This document shows, one piece after another, positions 26,905 through 35,628 of a stretch of DNA of 64,000 nt. Each line of letters starts with the position of its first letter. The stretch's first letter is position 1. Source of the DNA: Paenibacillus sp. FSL K6-3182 (lineage in GTDB: Bacteria > Bacillota > Bacilli > Paenibacillales > Paenibacillaceae); contig NZ_CP150265.1 of assembly GCF_037976325.1 (NCBI RefSeq), positions 7,319,501 through 7,383,500 on the forward strand, read 5' to 3'. The notes under the pieces are model-generated. The model was not told where the DNA came from and made no database searches. It saw only the letters and a list, made by a program, of their open reading frames with translations. The translations under genes were made by a program, and so were the position numbers.

Positions 26905-26914
26905 GAAACGTTTC
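26905..26914. promoter_or_regulatory. LacI-type operator O4
   Basis: Perfect palindrome GAAACGTTTC about 70 bases downstream of the importer promoter, in the leader. The remaining leader to 27105 shows no riboswitch-like or coding structure I can support. Confidence 0.62.
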
Positions 26915-27105
26915 ACCACATCAATTAGTATTTCTATATACTTGTGGCGAACGTTTTTGCTGCGGCAGGGAAAGCAACATTTACCTGCTTATCAACACCC
27001 AGCTTAGGCTTATATATACGGCAAACAACAGCCGCCTGCGTGCATAACTTGCACGGATTCACAGCATAGTACTGATAACAATCATTCACACGGGAGGAAT
27101 AATTA

Positions 27106-28353
27106 ATGTTTAAGAAATCAGTGGCAACTGCACTAGCTAGCTCTATGCTGCTTATCGGCGCCCTCACTGCTTGCGGAAGCAACAACAGCAATGAAGGAGC
27201 AGCAAATGATAAAGTAACCATCAACGTATGGGGTATGGGTGAAGAAGCCAAATCCTTGCCGAAGATTGCAGAGCAATTCATGGTTGAGAACCCTAACATT
27301 AAGGTCAATGTACAAGCACTTCCTTGGGATACGGCACATGACAAGCTGTTGACGGCTGTCGCTTCCAAAAAAGGTCCAGACGTGCTTCAAATGGGAACAA
27401 CTTGGATTCCTGAGTTCGCATCCGCTAAAGCGCTTATGGATATCACTCCTTACGTAACTGAATATCCAGAACTTGCTGAAGCAAACTTCTACCCAGGATC
27501 GGTATCAACGACTAAATACGAAGATGCAACTGTAGGCGTGCCTTGGTACATCGACACTCGCGTGCTTTATTACCGTACAGATCTACTGAAAGAAGTAGGC
27601 TACGATAAAGCTCCACAAACATGGGATGAGCTTAAAGATGCTGCAACAAAGCTTAAAGCTCGCGGCAAAAACAAATACGGCATCAGCCTTGATGTTAAAG
27701 AACAATCGCTACTATTCATGTTCGCTCGTCAAAACGGCTCGAAACTTATCGAGAACAACAAACCACAATTCAACCAACCAGAATTCGTGGAAGCCGTTGA
27801 ATATTTGGACAGCTTCTTCAAAGACGGCTCTGCACCGATTGATCTAGGTATGGATATTATCCCTGCATTTAAGGGTGAAGGTATCTCGCCGATGTTCATC
27901 AGCGGACCTTGGATGATTAAACTAATTAATGACCAAGCACCTGAGCTTGCAGGCAAATGGGCAACAGCTGTACTTCCTAAGAAAGAGAACAACCTTTCTT
28001 CTCTAGGCGGCTCTAACTTGTCTATTTTCCAACATACAACACACAAAGAAGAAGCCTTGAAATTCCTTGCTTACATGAGCAAGCCTGAGACACAGCTGAA
28101 ATGGCTGGAGCTTACAAACTCGCTTCCTTCCACGAAAAAAGCATGGGAGAACGAAGCTTTGACGAAAGATCCTAATGTAAAAGTTATCGGTGAGCAGTTG
28201 AACAGCTCGGAGCCTATGCCGCTTATCAAGCCATGGGAAGAAATTGCTCAAAACGTGCTATCGACATTCGAGAGAATTTACCGCGGCAAGTCTGAAATTA
28301 AGAAGGAACTTGACAGCTTCAACGCCAAAGCTGAACAAATTTTGAATAAATAA
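27106..28353 (+). CDS. Sugar ABC transporter substrate-binding lipoprotein
   Basis: 415-aa extracellular binding protein, family 1. Signal peptide with lipobox ALTAC (lipidated Cys23). The mature part shows VTINVWGMGEEAKSLPKIAEQF, GPDVLQMGTTWIPEF, VPWYIDTRVLYYRTDLLKEVGY, a hinge-spanning layout of oligosaccharide binders. It delivers sugar to the two permeases encoded next. Divergence from GH3/GH94 genes points to 1,2-beta-gluco-oligosaccharides as ligand (inference; the Listeria homologue in this position binds sophorooligosaccharides). GGGAGG precedes the ATG. Codon use is richer in highly expressed codons than its neighbours. No dedicated ATPase gene is in the operon, so a shared MsmX-type ATPase is likely. 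Confidence 0.9.
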   Translation: MFKKSVATALASSMLLIGALTACGSNNSNEGAANDKVTINVWGMGEEAKSLPKIAEQFMVENPNIKVNVQALPWDTAHDKLLTAVASKKGPDVLQMGTTWIPEFASAKALMDITPYVTEYPELAEANFYPGSVSTTKYEDATVGVPWYIDTRVLYYRTDLLKEVGYDKAPQTWDELKDAATKLKARGKNKYGISLDVKEQSLLFMFARQNGSKLIENNKPQFNQPEFVEAVEYLDSFFKDGSAPIDLGMDIIPAFKGEGISPMFISGPWMIKLINDQAPELAGKWATAVLPKKENNLSSLGGSNLSIFQHTTHKEEALKFLAYMSKPETQLKWLELTNSLPSTKKAWENEALTKDPNVKVIGEQLNSSEPMPLIKPWEEIAQNVLSTFERIYRGKSEIKKELDSFNAKAEQILNK

Positions 28354-28365
28354 TGATCGCCATCG

Positions 28366-28398
28366 CCGGCAGCGGTTCTGGAACAGAGCCGCTGCCGG
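28366..28398 (+). ncRNA. Intercistronic mRNA hairpin
   Basis: 15-bp stem CCGGCAGCGGTTCTG / CAGAGCCGCTGCCGG with a GAA loop and one G-U pair, 13 bases after the binding-protein stop. No T-tract follows. Such hairpins protect the upstream message so that binding protein is made in excess over permeases. Confidence 0.65.
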
Positions 28399-28450
28399 TT
28401 CCATTAGAAATGGATAAAGCCAGGCGCTCATAGCAAAGGAAGGGTCGTTT

Positions 28451-29338
28451 ATGAAAGGCATCTCTCAGAGTAAGGCACCGTATTTCTTTATCGCTCCAAC
28501 GCTTATTTTGCTTACCTTATTTTCGTTATTGCCGATCCTTGTAGCCTTAATAATAAGCTTTACGGACATGGACTTGGCAGGCCTTGCTGACTGGTCCAAT
28601 ATTTCATTCGTCGGATTCAAAAACTATGTAGACGTGCTGGCTGATCCTATTTTCGTAAAAGCCATACTTAATACGTTGTTCTACGTAATCATCGGTGTTC
28701 CACTTGTTATCTTATGTTCACTTGCTATTGCGATCATGATTAATTTCGGTGCAAACCGTGCATTTAAAGCTTTCCGAGTCATCTATTATATGCCATCAGT
28801 TACAAACGTTGTTGCCGTTGCTGTTGTATGGGGTTTCCTTTACAATCCGGCTTTCGGTCTGCTCAACTATATTCTTGATTCGATTAATCTGCCTACGGTT
28901 CCATGGCTTCAAGATCCAGTCATGGCTAAAATATCGCTTATTCTGATGGCGGTATGGAGAGGGATCGGCCTCAATATGATCATCTTCATCGCCGCGCTTC
29001 AAGGTATTCCGAAGTCTTATTACGAGGCGGCACAGCTCGACGGTGCCAGCACATGGAAACAACTGACTTACATCACGATTCCAATGCTGCGCTTCGCGAT
29101 CTTCTTTGTATCGATCACTACCATGATCGGTTGGCTGCAATTTTTCGAAGAGCCATTCATTATGACCGACGGTGGTCCGCTCGACAGCACAACATCTGTG
29201 GCCCTGTTTATTTATCGGAACGGCTTCCAGCTTAGCAACTTCGGATACGCGGCAGCAGGATCATTTGTCCTGTTCATCGCAATCATTATTATTACGCTCG
29301 TACAATTCAGATTTCAAAATAAAGAAACGGATTTATAA
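28451..29338 (+). CDS. Sugar ABC transporter permease (MalF/UgpA-like)
   Basis: 295-aa inner-membrane permease with six helices. The EAA loop that docks the ATPase reads YYEAAQLDGASTWKQLTYITIPML (about residues 193-216), the canonical form for carbohydrate importers. AAGGAAGGG precedes the ATG. It is the second gene of the importer operon and pairs with the permease that starts 20 bases after its stop. Confidence 0.92.
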   Translation: MKGISQSKAPYFFIAPTLILLTLFSLLPILVALIISFTDMDLAGLADWSNISFVGFKNYVDVLADPIFVKAILNTLFYVIIGVPLVILCSLAIAIMINFGANRAFKAFRVIYYMPSVTNVVAVAVVWGFLYNPAFGLLNYILDSINLPTVPWLQDPVMAKISLILMAVWRGIGLNMIIFIAALQGIPKSYYEAAQLDGASTWKQLTYITIPMLRFAIFFVSITTMIGWLQFFEEPFIMTDGGPLDSTTSVALFIYRNGFQLSNFGYAAAGSFVLFIAIIIITLVQFRFQNKETDL

Positions 29339-29358
29339 TCCAAACGGAGGTGTAATGG

Positions 29359-30207
29359 ATGAGTTCGCAAGCAAAAGCGTCAAGCGCCTCAAAAGGCGAA
29401 AAAGCGCTCAAGTGGATACTAGGCATATGCCTCGCGGTCGGCGGGGTATTGGTCATCCTTCCTTTCGTATGGATGATCCTTTCTTCCTTCAAACCAGAGA
29501 GCGAGATTCAGAATATCCCGCCTACCTTACTGCCTGAGCGCTTCACGACGGAAAATTTCAAGAACTTATTTGAGAATATGAACTTTGGCGTTTATTTGAA
29601 AAATACGCTCATTATCGTTTTCTTCTCCTTTATTGGCTTATTCCTGAATGCGATGGCTGGTTTCGGCTTCGCGAAGTACAAATTCAAAGGCAGTAATAAC
29701 TTGTTCTATATCGTACTTGCTACGATGATGATTCCTGGTCAGGTGACGATGATTCCGGTCTATCTGATCCTAAATGAAATGCATCTGACGAATACGATGA
29801 TCGGTATCGTTCTGCCCGGACTTGTCGGCGCCTTCGGTATATTCCTGTTCCGTCAGTTCATGGCTACCATTCCAGATGAGCTGCTTGAAGCAACCCGTCT
29901 TGACGGTGCAAGTGAATTCCGGACGTTCATGCAAATCGTGCTTCCTATTTCGAAGCCCATACTTGCGGTACAAGGCATATTAGCCTTTATTGGCGGATGG
30001 AACAGCTTCCTTTGGCCGCTTATTATCGCGAATGATGAGAAGCTCTACACTCTCTCCGTTGGCCTGTCATTGCTCAAAGGGCAATACGGCGGCAACTATG
30101 CGCTCCAAATGGCTGGATCAACGTTTATGGTTGTGCCTATCATCATCATCTTTATCTTCTTCCAGAAGCATATTATCGAGAACTACGCGATCTCAGGCAT
30201 CAAATAA
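29359..30207 (+). CDS. Sugar ABC transporter permease (MalG/UgpE-like)
   Basis: 282-aa permease with six helices and the EAA loop LLEATRLDGASEFRTFMQIVLPISKP (about residues 175-200). Start ATG 29359 has GGAGG 8 bases upstream; another ATG lies at 29355 out of frame. Last gene of the importer operon, closed by a terminator. Typical of carbohydrate uptake transporters that borrow a multitask ATPase. Confidence 0.92.
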   Translation: MSSQAKASSASKGEKALKWILGICLAVGGVLVILPFVWMILSSFKPESEIQNIPPTLLPERFTTENFKNLFENMNFGVYLKNTLIIVFFSFIGLFLNAMAGFGFAKYKFKGSNNLFYIVLATMMIPGQVTMIPVYLILNEMHLTNTMIGIVLPGLVGAFGIFLFRQFMATIPDELLEATRLDGASEFRTFMQIVLPISKPILAVQGILAFIGGWNSFLWPLIIANDEKLYTLSVGLSLLKGQYGGNYALQMAGSTFMVVPIIIIFIFFQKHIIENYAISGIK

Positions 30208-30210
30208 TAA

Positions 30211-30270
30211 CAGCAGGGGCTGTCTCTAAAGGTATGTTTAGACCTTTGAAGACAGCCCCTGCTATATTTT
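30211..30270 (+). terminator. Terminator of the sugar importer operon
   Basis: Stem AGCAGGGGCTGTCT / AGACAGCCCCTGCT with an inner CTAAAGGT / ACCTTTGA stem, then ATATTTTAT. Confidence 0.85.
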
Positions 30271-30299
30271 ATAAGCTTTTCCGCTATAACTTATTTAGG

Positions 30300-31394
30300 C
30301 TACCGCCACCACGCTGAGGATGGGTATTCAGCCGCTTGAAGCAGTACAGTCTCTCCGATTTTCGGAGTCGAAATACGTGTTTTCATCTTCTGAGCTGCCT
30401 TTACCGCTCGCTCCACAGGGTCAGTCCAATCATGCATGGCAAGTGTGAATGCACCCCAGTGTATCGGAATCATAATCTTTCCGCGTACGTCCAAGTGAGC
30501 CTGTACCGTTTCTTCCGGCATCATGTGGATAGCTGCCCAGCGCTCATCATATTGTCCACATTCCATTAATGTGAGATCGAAGGGTCCATATTTGTCGCCT
30601 ATTTCTTTAAAGTGAGGACCATAGCCGCTATCTCCGCTGAAGAAGATGCGTGCCTCCCGGCCATGTATTACCCAGGAGCACCAAAGCGTTGCATCGCGAT
30701 CCGTCAAACTTCTACCTGAGAAATGCCTTGCAGGCGTACAAGCCAGTTGAATCCCCTCATATGAAAACTCATCCCACCAATCATGCTCCTCTATAAGGGA
30801 TGGATCTACTCCCCATCTTACCAAATGAGGCGCAACGCCAAGCGGCACAATAAAGCGTCTCACCTTATCCTTAAGCTTTACAATGGAGCCATAGTCCAAA
30901 TGATCGTAATGATCATGTGAAATGAGTACCGCATCGATCATCGGAAGCTGCTCCATCTCAAATGGCAGCTTATCGCTGAATCTTTTACCGCCTATAAACG
31001 GAAACGGGGACGGCGCTTTGCCGAACATCGGATCAAGCAGCAGTGTTTTCCCGTCGATTGCAAGCAAAGCTGCAGAATGGCCAAACCAGGTCAGCTTAGG
31101 CTGATGCTGCCCGGCACCATATCCTTCACTCATCGACTCAATGACTAGCGCTTTGCTTGGCCTTGCCATCTTATTGCCTTTCATAAATTGAACGAGCAGC
31201 TTCAGCTTCTCGCTTGTTGTCGTATCCATGGCTGTAGGAATCGCATTTATAAATTTTTTACGCCCATATTGGTTCGAACGGCTTAACTGCTGCCGCCGCT
31301 CCTTTGATTGTGCTGCCCCAAAAGCAGGGTAATACTGGAGGACCAAATACACAACAACTATGACTACCGCAATGATACTAACGAATATGAGCAT
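30300..31394 (-). CDS. Membrane-anchored metallo-beta-lactamase-fold hydrolase
   Basis: 364-aa protein of the NAPE-phospholipase-D-like / RomA branch. One N-terminal helix (residues 1-22, MLIFVSIIAVVIVVVYLVLQYY) anchors it. The zinc site is intact: SHDHYDHLD with His160, His162, Asp164, His165, then TPARHFSGR, FSGDSGYGPHF and IPIHWGAF. It probably hydrolyses a phosphodiester or related ester, perhaps of lipids, at the membrane; substrate unknown. Start ATG 31394 follows GGGGAGAGG; the longer frame from 31424 opens at a TTG upstream of that site. Confidence 0.87.
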   Translation of the reverse strand: MLIFVSIIAVVIVVVYLVLQYYPAFGAAQSKERRQQLSRSNQYGRKKFINAIPTAMDTTTSEKLKLLVQFMKGNKMARPSKALVIESMSEGYGAGQHQPKLTWFGHSAALLAIDGKTLLLDPMFGKAPSPFPFIGGKRFSDKLPFEMEQLPMIDAVLISHDHYDHLDYGSIVKLKDKVRRFIVPLGVAPHLVRWGVDPSLIEEHDWWDEFSYEGIQLACTPARHFSGRSLTDRDATLWCSWVIHGREARIFFSGDSGYGPHFKEIGDKYGPFDLTLMECGQYDERWAAIHMMPEETVQAHLDVRGKIMIPIHWGAFTLAMHDWTDPVERAVKAAQKMKTRISTPKIGETVLLQAAEYPSSAWWR

Positions 31395-31437
31395 GCCTTT
31401 TAACCTCTCCCCTTGCCGTATCAATATCTACACGCAG

Positions 31438-31482
31438 AAAAACCGCTATTGAAGTATACGTTACTACTTCAACAACGGTTTT
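31438..31482 (-). terminator. Terminator after glsB-like gene
   Basis: Minus-strand stem AAAACCGTTGTTGAAGTA / TACTTCAATAGCGGTTTTT, 24 bases after the stop. Confidence 0.75.
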
Positions 31483-31505
31483 ATCAAGTTTACGTAATGA
31501 TTAGA

Positions 31506-31757
31506 CTACGCGCGTCTTGTTCCTCGCAAGATTGCACTTAGCAGCAGCACAACTACAACAGCTCCAATGATAGCCGGGATGAGAGCAAATCCGCCCATCG
31601 TCGGTCCCCACGAGCCAAGAATCAGCGTACCTAACCAAGCTCCGATGAAGCCAGCTACGATGTTGCCGATAATTCCTCCCGGTACGTCGCGCCCAACAAG
31701 CAAACCACCTAACCAACCAATTACTCCGCCAACGATTAATGTCCACAATAGACCCAT
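31506..31757 (-). CDS. GlsB/YeaQ/YmgE family stress-response membrane protein
   Basis: 83-aa protein with three hydrophobic glycine-rich helices: LLWTLIVGGVIGWLGGLLVG, GIIGNIVAGFIGAWLGTLIL and ALIPAIIGAVVVVLLLSAIL. This is the transglycosylase-associated (GlsB/YeaQ) family, small envelope proteins raised under general stress; the molecular role is not known. Start ATG 31757 follows GAGAGGGG. Confidence 0.85.
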   Translation of the reverse strand: MGLLWTLIVGGVIGWLGGLLVGRDVPGGIIGNIVAGFIGAWLGTLILGSWGPTMGGFALIPAIIGAVVVVLLLSAILRGTRRA

Positions 31758-31896
31758 ATTTTTTTGCCCCTCTCTGTCATTCGATATAGCTATGATTAAC
31801 CTCATATGGCTATTTTGAAACAAAACAGTCGAGTGTAATATATGGAAGAACAGAACTCGTTGTCATTTCAAGGCACTTTCTATGAATAGCTGGCTG

Positions 31897-32958
31897 CTAA
31901 GTAAGCGGCAGCGTCACCTCAAAAGAAGAACCCTCATTCAACCTGCTGTCTACACGAATATTCCCCTGGTGGAGCTCAACGATTTTATGGACGATCGACA
32001 AGCCTAATCCGCTGCCATCAGCCGTTCTCGTCCGCTGCTTGTCACCCTTATAGAAACGTTCAAAGATGCGGAGCTGATCCTCCGAAGAAATGCCAATACC
32101 CGTGTCTGTAATCTTTACTTTGACCTTATCGCCTATGCGCTCCAGTACAATTTTAATGCTCCCTTTGGCAGGTGTAAATTTAATCGCATTATGAAAGAGA
32201 TTTACCCAAACCTGACTAAGCATCTCTTCGCTGGCCGCAATCTCTACTTCCTCCAGCTCTAGTTCAAGCTCAAGCGCTTTGTCCAGCCACTGAGGCTCAC
32301 TTGCGAGCACGATGTTCTCAAGCTGCGCATCAAGCCTGTATCGCTTCGTGTCCATCTGCTGCTGCTCGGATTCGAGCGTTGTCAGCTTAAGCAGATTGTC
32401 GCTTATTTTGGACAACCGCGTCGTTTCCTGCTCAATAATCGACAAGTAATGACGCTGCTCCTCAGGGCTAAGATCCTCGCGCTGCAGCGTGCTCGCAAAT
32501 CCGCGTATCGAGGTCAGAGGTGATTGAATTTCATGCGATACGTTAGAAATAAACTCCTGACGAAGCAGCTCTACCTGCTTCAGGTCATGCGCCATATCGT
32601 TGATGGACTGAATAACGTCCCCGAATTGGCCATGAAATTTCTTGTCACGATCCAAGGCCACGTTGAAATCTCCCTTTGCCATTCGTTTTAGCGCATCGAT
32701 CATTTCAACCCAAACTTCCCTTTGCTTCGGTCGTATCACCAAATTAACGATAGCGAACAGCACTATGATAAATAAAATGCCCAGTCCCCAGTTCACCAGC
32801 TGCACTATATATTCAGGAAAGCGGACCTCATGTCTCGTGTAAAACCACTTCGTCAACCAATACGCCAGCGAGAAGGCACTTCCGCTCAGTAGGAATACCA
32901 TCGACGTAGCTCCTACAACACGCAGTGAAACTTCCCATTTTGACATTTTACGATTCAT
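31897..32958 (-). CDS. Sensor histidine kinase with HAMP domain
   Basis: 353-aa membrane kinase. Helices at about 12-33 and 53-76 enclose only some 20 outside residues, so little room for an external sensor. HAMP about 77-130, phosphoacceptor His142 in FISNVSHEIQSPLTSIRGFAS (Q replaces the usual K of HELKTP), then ATPase motifs NAIKFTP, DTGIGIS and GSGLGLSIV. Overlaps the response regulator by four bases, with GGAGG before the ATG. The ABC exporter encoded upstream may be its target or its sensor, as in Bce systems, but this is conjecture. Confidence 0.9.
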   Translation of the reverse strand: MNRKMSKWEVSLRVVGATSMVFLLSGSAFSLAYWLTKWFYTRHEVRFPEYIVQLVNWGLGILFIIVLFAIVNLVIRPKQREVWVEMIDALKRMAKGDFNVALDRDKKFHGQFGDVIQSINDMAHDLKQVELLRQEFISNVSHEIQSPLTSIRGFASTLQREDLSPEEQRHYLSIIEQETTRLSKISDNLLKLTTLESEQQQMDTKRYRLDAQLENIVLASEPQWLDKALELELELEEVEIAASEEMLSQVWVNLFHNAIKFTPAKGSIKIVLERIGDKVKVKITDTGIGISSEDQLRIFERFYKGDKQRTRTADGSGLGLSIVHKIVELHQGNIRVDSRLNEGSSFEVTLPLT

Positions 32959-33629
32959 TGGAGTACCTCCAGCCGATAACCGAGTCCACGGATCGTACTG
33001 ATCTTAATCGATACCTCCCAAGCGACAAAACGCTCACGCAGCCGATTGATGTGTACATCCAACGTTCGTTCGTTGCCGTCAAAATCATAACCCCAAATCG
33101 CTTCGATCAGTTGGTTGCGTGTCAATGTACGGCCTAGATGGCTAACGAGCTTGAACAGCAGCTCAAATTCCTTCGGAGGAAGCGTCGTATAATCCGAATG
33201 AATCTTCACTTCATAAGTCTGCCGATCGAGCATGATCTCCGCTACGGAAACCTGCTGCGACACCGCGATTCGGTAACGCTTCAATAGCGCTTTAACTCTG
33301 ACAGTCAGCTCCGCGGGATCAAACGGCTTTACTAAATAATCGTCCGTTCCGAGGTGGAACCCTCGCACCTTATCGCCCATTTCCCCCTTGGCCGTCAGCA
33401 TGAGCAGCGGAATATCGTACTGCTCCCGCAGCTCACGGCACAGCTCCCAGCCGTCCATATTCGGCATCATAATATCCAATATGACCATATCTGCCGGAGA
33501 GGCTTCCATTTGAGCAAGCGCCGATTGCCCATCCGGAGCCTCCTGCACGCTTAAAGCCTCTTTCTCCAAAATAACCCGAACCAGCTCACGAATATGCGGA
33601 TCATCGTCTACAATCAGCACATAGCCCAT
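32955..33629 (-). CDS. OmpR/PhoB-family response regulator
   Basis: 224-aa regulator. Receiver with DDD at 8-10, phosphorylated Asp52 in LDIMMPNMDG and VKPFDP, then an OmpR winged helix ending in RTLDVHINRLRERF and TIRGLGYRLE. Sits 25 bases after the ABC exporter stop and overlaps the kinase start by four bases, so all three are probably one operon. GGGTGGAG precedes the ATG. Confidence 0.92.
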   Translation of the reverse strand: MGYVLIVDDDPHIRELVRVILEKEALSVQEAPDGQSALAQMEASPADMVILDIMMPNMDGWELCRELREQYDIPLLMLTAKGEMGDKVRGFHLGTDDYLVKPFDPAELTVRVKALLKRYRIAVSQQVSVAEIMLDRQTYEVKIHSDYTTLPPKEFELLFKLVSHLGRTLTRNQLIEAIWGYDFDGNERTLDVHINRLRERFVAWEVSIKISTIRGLGYRLEVLQ

Positions 33630-33653
33630 TTCTCCACCCTCTTCTCTGCTTAC

Positions 33654-35399
33654 TTAAGAAGCCGTTTTATTCACTCGAAGCTGTCCATTAGCGAATTCTC
33701 GATACATGGTATGGCTAGCATACAATTGATCATGCGTTCCTACCCCGGTAATGACGCCTTTCTCTAGGAAAACGATCGAATCCGCATCAACAACCGTCGA
33801 CAAGCGATGGGCGATAACGACAGTCGTCCGTCCGATCATTAGATTTTTCAGCGCGTCCTGCACCACTTCTTCTGACTTGCTGTCGAGATTAGACGTCGCT
33901 TCGTCGAGCATAAGGATTTGCGGATCACGCAGCAGCGCCCTTGCAATGGCAATCCGCTGCCGCTGCCCACCCGATAGCTTAATGCCGCGCTCGCCAACTT
34001 CGGTTTCATAGCTCTCAGGCAATGCTTCAATAAAGCCGTCTGCATAAGCCATTCGTGCAGCCTGCTCGATTTCCTGCTGCGTCACCTCATGCGTCAGACC
34101 GTAGCATAAGTTATCTTTGATCGTGCCTGCGATAATCGGGCTCTCCTGCGAAACGTAGCCAATCTGGCTGCGCCATGAACGCAGAGACGCGTCTCGGATG
34201 TCAGTTCCGCCAAGCCTAATCGCCCCGGATGTCGGGTCGTAGAACCTCTCCAGCAGCGAGAATAGCGTCGTTTTGCCGCTGCCGCTCGGGCCGACCAATG
34301 CCGTTACTTTGCCCGCTTCAATTGTCAGGCTCACATCCCGCAGGATTGGCTCATCGGGCTTATAGGCAAATGATACATTTTCCACCTGCAAGGTTTGGTC
34401 CATCTGAGTTACTTCCTTGCCATTATCTTGATCTTCTTCATCGGATTCTAATATACCAATAATGCTGTCCGTCGCGCCCATTGCCTTCTGAAATTGTGTG
34501 AAAAATTGTGAGATCTGCGTAATCGGCAGCATGATTTGGAACAGGTACATAATAAAGGCGACTAACTCACCCGCAGTCATCTTACCTGATGATACTTGAA
34601 CACCGCCAAAGCCGATTAAGCATACCAGCAGCAATAAGATGATAAAAGTGACGATTGGCGAAATAAGCGCCTGCATGCGTGCTTCCTTTAAACCAAATCC
34701 AAACAAATTCTGAATGCCGACGCGTCCTTGCTCATATTCAGCAGGCTCGGAACCGGATGCTTTGACCAGCCGAATCTCGGATACCACACGATTTACGACG
34801 GAAGTAAATCTTGCGTTCTCCGCCTGCGTGGATTTGGATATGCTGTACATTTTCCGTCCAATTGGCACCATAATGAGTGCGGCCAAAGGGAAGACAGTTA
34901 ACATGATAAGCGTCATCTGCCAGTTCATATAGAAAAGAATCGACAATGCACCGATAATGGACAAAATGCCTGTGAAAAAACCAGTTACATGCTCCGTAAT
35001 AAGACCCTTCAGCAGCGCTGTATCATTAGTCAGCCGACTAATCGTATCGCCTGAGGATTTGTTGTCATAATACGGGACTGGCAAGCGCAGCAACTTGCTC
35101 CATAACCGCTCTCGGATAGACGAGACGATCTTATTGCCGCTGTAATGCAGCAGGTAAACAGACACGCCTCCAGACACAACCTGCGCGATAAAAGCAGCCG
35201 CCATCCAGACAATCTGCCCCGTGCTCAATGACCCCAGCGAGAAGCCATTAACCATATTTTTCGTGAATATAGGTATGGTCAAGCTAACTAGCGTCGTAAT
35301 GACGCTCAAAATAACCGCAATAGACAGCATCATCTTCGGGGGATTCGTCTCCATAATCAGCCCTATGAATCGCTTAACGTTGCTATTTTTATTTTTCAT
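33654..35399 (-). CDS. ABC exporter, fused permease and ATPase (BmrA/MsbA type)
   Basis: 581-aa half-transporter. Residues about 20-310 form six helices; the ATPase has Walker A GPSGSGKTT (about 366), signature KLSGGQRQRIAIARALL, Walker B ILMLDEATSNLD and H-loop IAHRLSTV, all intact, so a homodimer should be active. Likely exports a drug, lipid or peptide; no peptidase domain. Start ATG 35399 follows AGGAG at 8 bases; the longer frame opens at a GTG inside that site. First gene of an operon with a two-component system. Confidence 0.9.
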   Translation of the reverse strand: MKNKNSNVKRFIGLIMETNPPKMMLSIAVILSVITTLVSLTIPIFTKNMVNGFSLGSLSTGQIVWMAAAFIAQVVSGGVSVYLLHYSGNKIVSSIRERLWSKLLRLPVPYYDNKSSGDTISRLTNDTALLKGLITEHVTGFFTGILSIIGALSILFYMNWQMTLIMLTVFPLAALIMVPIGRKMYSISKSTQAENARFTSVVNRVVSEIRLVKASGSEPAEYEQGRVGIQNLFGFGLKEARMQALISPIVTFIILLLLVCLIGFGGVQVSSGKMTAGELVAFIMYLFQIMLPITQISQFFTQFQKAMGATDSIIGILESDEEDQDNGKEVTQMDQTLQVENVSFAYKPDEPILRDVSLTIEAGKVTALVGPSGSGKTTLFSLLERFYDPTSGAIRLGGTDIRDASLRSWRSQIGYVSQESPIIAGTIKDNLCYGLTHEVTQQEIEQAARMAYADGFIEALPESYETEVGERGIKLSGGQRQRIAIARALLRDPQILMLDEATSNLDSKSEEVVQDALKNLMIGRTTVVIAHRLSTVVDADSIVFLEKGVITGVGTHDQLYASHTMYREFANGQLRVNKTAS

Positions 35400-35628
35400 C
35401 AGTATCACTCCTGTATCTCTCTATTCTCTCCACTACAGTTCCTACTTTACCTTGCCTGTTTAAACGCAATATAAACAACGAGGCTGTCGCTGGTTATTTA
35501 AGCAAGCCATTCTCACTTTTTGTAATCCACCACTTCCTCTATATGGTAAATTGAGGTAAAATAATGCGATAGTTTGACCAAGCGTTCGTTCGACGCCTCA
35601 CAAGCCACTACGAATAGGAGTGCTACCT

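Noticed and set aside
26915..27105. Riboswitch in the long leader of the sugar importer
   Set aside because: No conserved riboswitch core or terminator/antiterminator pair could be read; the leader is better explained as operator-containing 5' UTR.
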